DNA of 64,000 bases from Dimorphilus gyrociliatus (lineage: Eukaryota; Annelida; Polychaeta; Dinophilidae): assembly GCA_904063045.1 (NCBI GenBank), contig CAJFCJ010000057.1, positions 1 through 64,000 of the forward strand. Reading direction: 5' to 3'. Below the pieces are notes generated by a model. It had not been told where the DNA came from. It ran no database searches and saw nothing but the letters and a program-made list of their open reading frames with translations. Both the position numbers and the translations under genes were made by a program. Every line of letters starts with the position of its first letter. Position 1 is the stretch's first letter. Shown piece by piece: positions 56,729 through 64,000 of this stretch.

Positions 56729-57587
56729 AACATAGCAAACTATATCAGATGTATACCATTTAATACATATGTTATTATTATAGAAAATGTAATTAAAAGT
56801 GAATGAAAAAAAGAGCCAAATACAATAAATATATTTAAAAGGGAGTCAATATAAGTGAAAATAAGGAAGTAGTGTGTTCCTCGTACTTAAATTCAAATCA
56901 CGTGACATACAATCAAAATGTTTATATTTTGCAATTAAGATGGCAGGAGACTGTTTAAAAAATTTCCAGCTTTCCATATGATTTCTGGTTGTTTGATGCC
57001 TTCAATATCAAATAACAAATTTTCTCTTGGGAGGTTTAGGCCTATCCTCTCTTTCCCATTACCTTGATCCTAAATTGGAGGAAACAATTCATGTAATTCT
57101 TAAATAAACTGAAAAATACAGACGTAATAAAGAAAGGAATGTGTGCTTATATCTATTAATGATAAATTCAAATCTTGCATAATATCAAGACCTCTAAAAA
57201 TGGTTAAGCTTGTCCTAAACAACTCAAGATTGTTTTCTGGACAGAATTTTTTAGCTTTTATATAATTTTGAAAATAGATAACAAAAATATCAAACATTAA
57301 ACCAAATTCATAACATTTTTTATAAAGTTGAACAACTGAAATTGAAGAAAGTGTGGAATAAAAATTGTAATAACAGGTTAAAAAAGATGGACAAAATGGG
57401 ACATGAACTTTAACCTTTCATGTACATTTTCCATAAATAGAGACATTATCAAATAATACATACTTTTAAATTTATAATTTTTCATTACATCATCTTTAAT
57501 TGCTTTACTGAAAGGAAGAATGAGGTAAATTTTAAATTAAAAAAAAAATTGGAAGAAGAGATTCTCTTCTGACATGGCACTTAATAT
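56729..57587. other. intergenic between convergent genes
   Basis: The plus-strand ROCO gene ends at 56728 and the minus-strand receptor ends at 57588. A minus-strand frame at 57100-57297 has coding-like composition but no family or splice link. Confidence 0.35.
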
Positions 57588-59824
57588 TTACTTGTATTTT
57601 GTCTTATTTGTTATCCATATGTAATTAATGTTAATTTGAGAATAAACAAAAGGATTTACAACAGAGTTTATTGACAAAGATAAAATGAATGCCCAAATGT
57701 AGGTGCTGTGTGTTAAAATACTCTTTTCAAAACATGCCATAAAACCTAGAAGTAATTTTTTTAAATCCTTAAAAATCATGAAAAAACAAATTTCATTTTT
57801 TAATAAACTAACTGAAATAGGATAATGGCATCCATGTGAAAATATTTGACAAGACAATAATTGTTCCCATCTTGAAAACTCTTCGGAATCTTTTACTCTT
57901 TTCAATTGGTGACAGTATAAAGCTCTGCTTCATAATGAAATAAAGAATTCGACAGTATAAAATTAATATTGTTACGCAATTTATCGAAGTGAAAATCGTA
58001 AAAACGAAAACTGAATATAGCCATCCTTCCGGTTTTTCATTTGTTAAATGCAATGAAAAGCATACTTGATATCTTGAATAGTAGGCCTGAAAAGGGAAGA
58101 GAGATCGATTAAACAGCAAGTTAACTAGCATTCATTTATATAAAAAAAACAATGCATTTTCAAAATACATACATTAAACAGCCAATATGGCAAAAACGAT
58201 ATAAATAAAGATGATAATGTAAAGATAGATATGATTATTAATGATTTTGAAAGTGTTGTATCAACAAATTTTAAGCCATTTTTAACCATAGAAAACTTTT
58301 GGCATGTTATTAATAAAATACTAAATTGTGATAGAATTGATGAGAAACTAGCCAATAGTCCAGCAGTTGTGCATAATCTACCAGTTTGCCAATTCTCTGC
58401 CTCTTCAATGTATCTACTAGAAACCAGTCTATCTTGAACTCCTATTATCAGAAAATAGATACTAAACAGCAACTCCGAGAAGTAGAGTAGTATTTGATAT
58501 CTATGAATGCTTTTCTTTATCTTATTCAGTGATGTTGCCAAGCAAAAACTATTCAAAATGAAACTGATTAATGAAAAACTGTTGGCAAAAACTGAAAAAA
58601 TTGCAACACTTTGAAATATGTTAAAGGTTATAATTTTTTTAACCAAACTTTTGACCTACTTTTCAAAAAATTTGAATTAATCATCTCTCCGCATGAATGC
58701 GTATCCATTATCTTTGGTATGCATTCTTCTATATGGAAATTCTTAATAAAACAACAATACTTGTACTTGTCACTTATTAGTCTTTTTATTGATTTTAAAT
58801 TTTTAAACACTTTTTCAACAGGTTCCCTAAATTTGAATTTTACATTTTTCATATGCATTTCTTGTAAATTCTTCAAATTATCAAAACATTGCTCGCATAT
58901 TTCAAATATATTTGAATTTGAAATATTTAAATACTTCAATTTGATTGAATTTTTAAACAAATCAGAAGAGATTTTTTGAAAATGATAAAATTTTAATGTC
59001 AATCTTAAAAGTGATTTTTTAAAGACATTAATACCAATTTCTGTTAATCTACTCTCAATTAGAACAATATTTTGAATTAAATTTAAAAATTTAAAAGTAT
59101 CCGAATGTATAAAGGAAATAGAATTTTTTGTAAAATTTAAAGCAACAATGTTATAAAAATTTCTGACAAACTTGATATTTTTTAAATTTCCATTAAAAAC
59201 AACTAATTTTATTAATTCAAAATTATTGATATTTGTTAATAAATTAACAGTTGGAAATGCTTGAAAATTTGAAAATTCAATTATTTTCCATGTATTTGTT
59301 AGATTGCTTGAAATATTCATTGCTTTCCAACAAGAGATTTTTATAAATTGATTGCACAAACAATTCATTGGGCAATCAACGTTATCAAGATTTTTATCTT
59401 CATTATCATGAAGTGGACAAGTTTTTTCGTTGTTTGTCAGAAATACATTATGGAATCTACATTTGAATAAATCTTTTGCAATTATAATTTCTATTTTTAA
59501 AAATTCAAAAGATATCTTTATTAAATAAAATTTCAAAAGAAAAGTATTTTTTATAAACTTTTATCACAATTCTCTTCATCTTCGCCAAAAATACATTGCG
59601 CAATACCATCACATACTAATTCTTTTAAAATACAATATCCTAGTTCGCTTAAATGCTGTGGAGTATAGAAATGTATTGAATTCTATTCAAAGACTTATCA
59701 TTTACATTTGTTCTACAAAGGAAGTCTTTGATTGAGTTACATTCTTGTTGGCATAAAGAAATCATATGCCCGTAAAGTGAATTACCTTCTTTCAGATTGA
59801 AGAATGTATAGGAAATAGAACATA
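57588..59824 (-). CDS. LDLa-LRR seven-helix receptor (LGR / GRL101-like GPCR)
   Basis: Exons read by eye: 59824-59706 (Cys-rich start), 59639-59559 (LDLa: CILKELVCDGIAQCIFGEDE), about 59520-58670 (LRRNT-like DCPMNCLCNQFIKISC, about six LRRs, hinge YCCFIKNFHIEECIP), about 58620-58173 (TM1-4), 58086-57813 (TM5-6) and 57745-57588 (TM7). Introns 3-6 are short; the LRR-to-TM1 join needs a 48-nt intron with a weak donor, or is a frameshift. TM6 has FTWMP and TM7 has NPFVY, as in rhodopsin-like receptors. The TM3 end reads ITCQKF where LGRs have ERW/DRY. The true N-terminus is not found and may lie among exons of the upstream gene. Ligand unknown; LDLa-LRR receptors include relaxin and GRL101 types. 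Confidence 0.75.
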
Positions 59825-60069
59825 CTGGTAGAAAGGAAAATGAATTTATAGGCTTAATTCACAATAGAATACTCTATTCATTTACAATTATTTTCCTCAA
59901 TTGATGAGATCATTGAATCTGTACAATGTTTAAAATTAAGTAATGATGATAATATAGATTATAAATAATGATAAAATTGGATATTTAAAACTTGTTACAG
60001 CTTTCTCTGTTAAACAAAATTCTAAAATTGTTTTGGTATGAAAACATTTCAATTTTTAAAATTTTTCAA

Positions 60070-63060
60070 ATAATTTCAATTCGCAACAAATGATATTATC
60101 ATCAATAAAAATTTTCATTAAATCTAACATTTCATTATCTATCAGAAATCCTTTCCAATTTGCATTTGCAATAAACGCTTGGCGAAAGTCTATATCTTTT
60201 AATAGGCCTAGATAGATAGATATTTCAAATGATCAATTTCTCTAATCCTATTAAAACTTATAGTTAACAATATCAAATTATTCATATTTCGAAATTGGTT
60301 GAAATTGATATAAGATAAGGAATTCTCCGATAAATGAAGATATCTTAAATCTTTTAGATACTTTAAAGAATTTTCTTTGATTTCTCTTAGAAAATTTCTT
60401 CTTAAATCTAAACTTTGTAAATTAATTGGAAATAAGAAATCTAATGAAAATCTCTTATCAAATTTGTCATATTCAAAATTGTTATCATTCATTTTCAATT
60501 CAATTAGATTAACAAACAATTCTAGATATACATTTTGAAATTTACTATCAATTTTTCCACTTTGAACAATTAGACTGGTTACAGAATAGAATTTCTGTTC
60601 ACATTTTGAAATTGTCAACTCAGTTAAGTGTAATAAAAACACGGATTTAAAAACTTTTAGTTTCATTAACTCATCGGATGAAAAAGTAGATTTTTGACAA
60701 TGAATTTTGTGGGAGAAGAGACAATTACAGTTTTGTATACAGCTGGTATTTTCACAATATAATTCATCTATTCCGTTTCGACAATCATAAATACCATTGC
60801 AAACTTTCAGCAGGCTGATAAATGATATCCTTGATTTGCAAGAAAAGAATCCTTTAGGTTTAAATTTATCTGTTGGTGAATTCAAATAGGAGTTATTTTT
60901 AGTATAAGTAATTCATATTTTCTTCATATAGGACTTTTCACAGGTCATAAGGAGGAAGGGAAAAGAAAGGAAAGTAATAGGAAACGGTGTTAATATATTT
61001 AAATTTAACAAATAATCATTCCCTTCCGTCCCTATGTCTGTTTCTTACAGCAATTCACTTCATCATCGCCCAATGGACAATGTTTTACTTCATCGCAAAT
61101 CAGCTTGATATCAACGCAATATTGATATCTTTTACAACTGTATTGTCCCAATGTACACTTCTTTCTAATGTTACAATTGATATATTCTTCGCCACTCTTT
61201 AAAGGATAAAATACCAATGTTTCAACACTGTCATATTTTATCTCACATGTTTCGCTGTAAAATTGTTTGTCTAAATATGATTTATAGACAGGAAAGGATT
61301 AAACCTATATTTCTGGCTAAAATCTCCAATGTTCATATCAATCTGAAAAAGCTTATAATCGCTAAAAGTTTCATTTCTGCAAACTTCTCTACTCTCATCA
61401 CTGAAATCGATGCAATTTCTCTCACTATTGCAATATTTATCTGCCATGATGCATTGATGATTTTTGCATTGTCTACAAGCAATATATTATATTCGCTGCT
61501 CAATTTCCAATGTTTAAACTCTTTAATTTCCAAGTCAACTTTTACCTTTGACCTTTACTTTCAATACAATTTTCAAAGTCTACAAAAATAATTTGGATTA
61601 CAATTTATTTGGTCTCGAAATAATTTATTCGAAAAGTAGAGGATGTTGATAAATTACAGCAAAATTGTTCATCGGAGTAATCATTGCAGTCATTCACAAA
61701 ATCACAAACAAATGTGGAAGAGATGATTAGGGAATTCTTACAGGTGAAATAATTGATATTCGAACAATTCGTTTCATCTGAATTATCTTCGCAATCATCA
61801 ATTCCGTTACACAAATATCTGCTATTGATACAGATTGATAGAAATCTACAAAAGAAACCATTCCGACTGTTATATTCCATTTCAATATCTAAATTGGCAT
61901 TGGGTTCAATTATTCGAAAACTGTCTCCTAAGAAGAGATTTTAAAGTAAAAAATGTAGTTTATAGAATGTTTTTCTTCTATTGTTAAACACGAACTGGCA
62001 TGTAAAACTTTTTCACAGATAATACCGCTCTTACCCAAAAGATGTGTGCAAATGTTGAACTTATAATAAAGCTCTGAGTTATCATTCCTTGTAACCTCCA
62101 TACAAATGTATCCGTCATTCGTTGAATAAAAAAATTTCCTTTTTCATATGAAGCATATAAAGTTTCTTATTTAATTAAAAGTCATATCAATTAGCTTACA
62201 TATTTTGAAAATTCATAAGTACAATAAGAAAATTATTGACTGATAAAATTTGGAATTTTTGGGCTATATTCTTTTCCAGTTTATAAACTATACAACAAAA
62301 AAATCAATATATAAATATTTTCGTTTTTTAGTCATTAAAATGTAATTTTGCAAAAAGATGCCTGAATTGTGAATCTGTTCATTTTTAAAATAGAATATAG
62401 GATCGAAATTGAAGACAATATTGATATCATTAATGGTTTTAAGAGCAAAAATTTCCAAATTTCTTTGCCGACAAAATTCTATTGTTTTATTCAAGTTGTA
62501 TAAAAATTGAAATGAAAAGGAATAATAGCAAATTGAATTGAATGATATTTCTTTTGCTGAATCTTGAACTTGAGGGCAATCTGTTTGAGGGAAAGAGTAT
62601 GATTGGAATCGGTAGGGAAGTGAGAAAATATTATCTACCTAACGTCTCTTCACTCAGACATATTAAATTAACACTTATGACGTAAGGACTAAATAAGTTA
62701 AAATCACTCGTCTTTTTTGGAGAACAATCTGCGAGCGTTTTTATTCCAGCACCAAGACAATTAACTAATAATAGAACTTTCCTAATTTTTTCAACTTTTT
62801 CAAATTCATTCAAAATCTCTCCGTTTCCGTAACCGAATTGTTTACAAAAAAGCTAATGTTTTTCTTTGCATTAGAACAACAAAAAATCCCATTAATTAAT
62901 TAGTTTAATTACATTGGCATTCAATTTTGAAAACTTTTCACTAGAAACTAACCACCATTGATTTTGTTGAAAAATTTCCAAAACGCCACAAATAGTATCA
63001 AAATCATTAGAATTTTCAGATGTTTTATCAGAATTTCGTATTCTAAATTGAAAAGCTAAA
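60070..63060 (-). CDS. extracellular SRCR - C-type lectin - LDLa repeat - LRR protein, possibly frameshifted
   Basis: From right to left on the minus strand. SRCR domain: 63060-62640 (CGVLEIFQQNQWWLVSSEKF, then after an intron FCKQFGYGNGEILN, then LLLVNCLGAGIKTLADCS). C-type-lectin-like domain: 62575-62288 (CYYSFSFQFLYNLNKTIEFC, then RQRNLEIFAL). Linker exon: about 62145-62037. Two LDLa: 61915-61605 (CNGIDDCEDNSDETNC, CDFVNDCNDYSDEQFC). LDLa: 61505-61270 (CIMADKYC...CIDFSDES). LDLa: 61217-61032 (CDEVKHCPLGDDEVNC). LDLa plus LRR: 60885-60208. LRR end with CC motif: 60200-60070. Introns in the SRCR and CTLD parts are in phase. At 60215 an ATCT run shifts the LRR frame. Modules are of receptor or scavenger type. 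Whether it joins the GPCR downstream as one gene is open. Confidence 0.6.
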
Positions 63061-63099
63061 AAGTGTTTTTAAAGAGACAAACAATTTGAAAAGATTGAT

Positions 63100-63760
63100 T
63101 CAAAATTATTAAATACAATTTGTTTTGAATTCTTTATATAATTCACCAAATTTATCAGCGAAATTCACTTTTATTAACCGTTTTTTATCAATATTCACAA
63201 TTTCATCTCTACATTTAATGAAATAAATCAACGATCTCTTATCATGTCTTTTATAGCATTTTCTTTTATCTATCCTTTCCGGATATCTTTCAATTTGAAA
63301 GAGTTTACTATTCTCATAAAAACTATAATCGTATTCGTTATCTGGAATTTTATTGAATCGTTCACAAGTTGAAATGTAGAAGGAATTAAAACTTCGTCCT
63401 AGATTTTATTGAATATTTGAATAAGAAAGAAAAGTACTGTCTTTCAATTCTTTCTTTTTATAAGGTAAAAACATATTTCCAAATTTAAAACAAAGAATTT
63501 CCTTATCATTGAATTTTTCCAGAGAATTAAAGAAAAAATATGATAATGGTAATAATCTCTTTTCATTAATTTCAATTATGCTATAACAATCAATTAGACA
63601 ATTCATCCACAACTCTTTTCTTCTTATCTCAATATCTATATCTTTTGATAGGAATGCAATATAGTCTTTATTGCTAGGTAGAGGGTTTTCGTAATGTTTC
63701 TTATTTAAAGAATAGACATTTCGACATAGAAATATCATTTTCTCATTGTAATTTTTGCTT
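63100..63760 (-). CDS. unassigned extracellular exons upstream of the SRCR domain
   Basis: Two coding-like minus-strand segments, 63738-63406 (CFKFGNMFLPYKKKELKD) and 63400-63105 (CERFNKIPDNEYDYSFYENS, then CYKRHDKRSLIYFIKC and KTNCI). Both are Cys-containing and have acceptor-like sequences before them. They are probably further ectodomain exons of the SRCR/CTLD gene, whose 5' end lies beyond the window. No domain was recognised, and the joins are not resolved. Confidence 0.4.
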
Positions 63761-64000
63761 TTATTTACGCAAACTCTGTAAGATTTTTGAAAAATTCTTG
63801 CATAAACTTCACGCTTTTCTATAGTCTGAGAGTAGAAATCTAAATGAGATAACCTTCCATTATTTTCTTAATTTAACATTAATTTATTATCTATTTTTTC
63901 ATGTTTTTTTTTTTACATGTTTGATTTATTTTCATGCATAAGACGGTCATTGGTGAATCTCCATCTATTGAATAAACGTATTGACAATCATCCTTTTTAC

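Noticed and set aside
61217-61591. 124-codon plus-strand frame (CHILSHMFRCKIVC...)
   Set aside because: The minus strand here encodes an LDLa module (CIMADKYC, CIDFSDES); the plus frame is a shadow.
1-64000. tRNA, rRNA and CRISPR features
   Set aside because: No cloverleaf-consistent B-box sequences, rRNA-like blocks or regularly spaced repeats were seen by eye; a covariance-model scan was not possible here.

Overview
The window is animal (metazoan) nuclear DNA. It is AT-rich, with intron-containing genes. The clearest genes are typical of animals: a DEG/ENaC sodium channel, an LDLa-LRR seven-helix receptor, a TRIM-type RING/B-box protein, CUB, SRCR and C-type-lectin domains, and a ROCO-TIR protein. 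Introns are very short, mostly 34-110 nt with GT-AG ends. Most genes are small islands in a transposon-rich background. I cannot place the species; a compact invertebrate genome is the safest statement. TTAGGG-like repeats appear, but mainly inside a short transposon family.

Layout. 0-9 kb: ribonuclease-inhibitor-type LRR genes and fragments, a decayed TIR domain, a mariner remnant, and a broken gene for a secreted discoidin-like protein. 9-19.7 kb: mostly repeats (solo LTRs, MITEs, Tc1-like and BEL/Pao fragments, a trypsin exon) with two small unrecognised genes. 19.8-22.8 kb: a three-exon DEG/ENaC channel with an unusually large extracellular insertion. 24-30.7 kb: a truncated channel pseudogene and nested transposons (MITE, MULE, Ty3-like). 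31.4-35.7 kb: a RING/B-box/coiled-coil/LRR gene whose 3' end runs into a nearly complete MULE. 37-44.4 kb: small genes (discoidin-like, DUF985 cupin, LRR, unknown, CUB-TM). 45.5-56.7 kb: one 41-exon gene, all joins in phase, encoding about 2,761 residues. Its order is IFT54-type CH domain, degenerate Roc-COR, LRR, intact Roc-COR, degenerate TIR, TIR, CaaX. 57.6-64 kb: two minus-strand LDLa-LRR genes, one with a 7TM core and one with an SRCR/C-type-lectin ectodomain.

Common thread. Many genes use modules familiar from innate immunity (LRR, TIR, TRIM, SRCR, CTLD, ROCO). They lie beside broken copies of themselves, which suggests a fast gene birth-and-death neighbourhood fed by DNA transposons. 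Two LRR proteins carry an N-terminal motif resembling an Elongin-BC/Cul2 box, and one LRR protein carries a RING finger, so ubiquitin targeting may be a shared theme (inference). All exon models were read by eye from splice signals, phase and paralogue comparison; no database search was possible.
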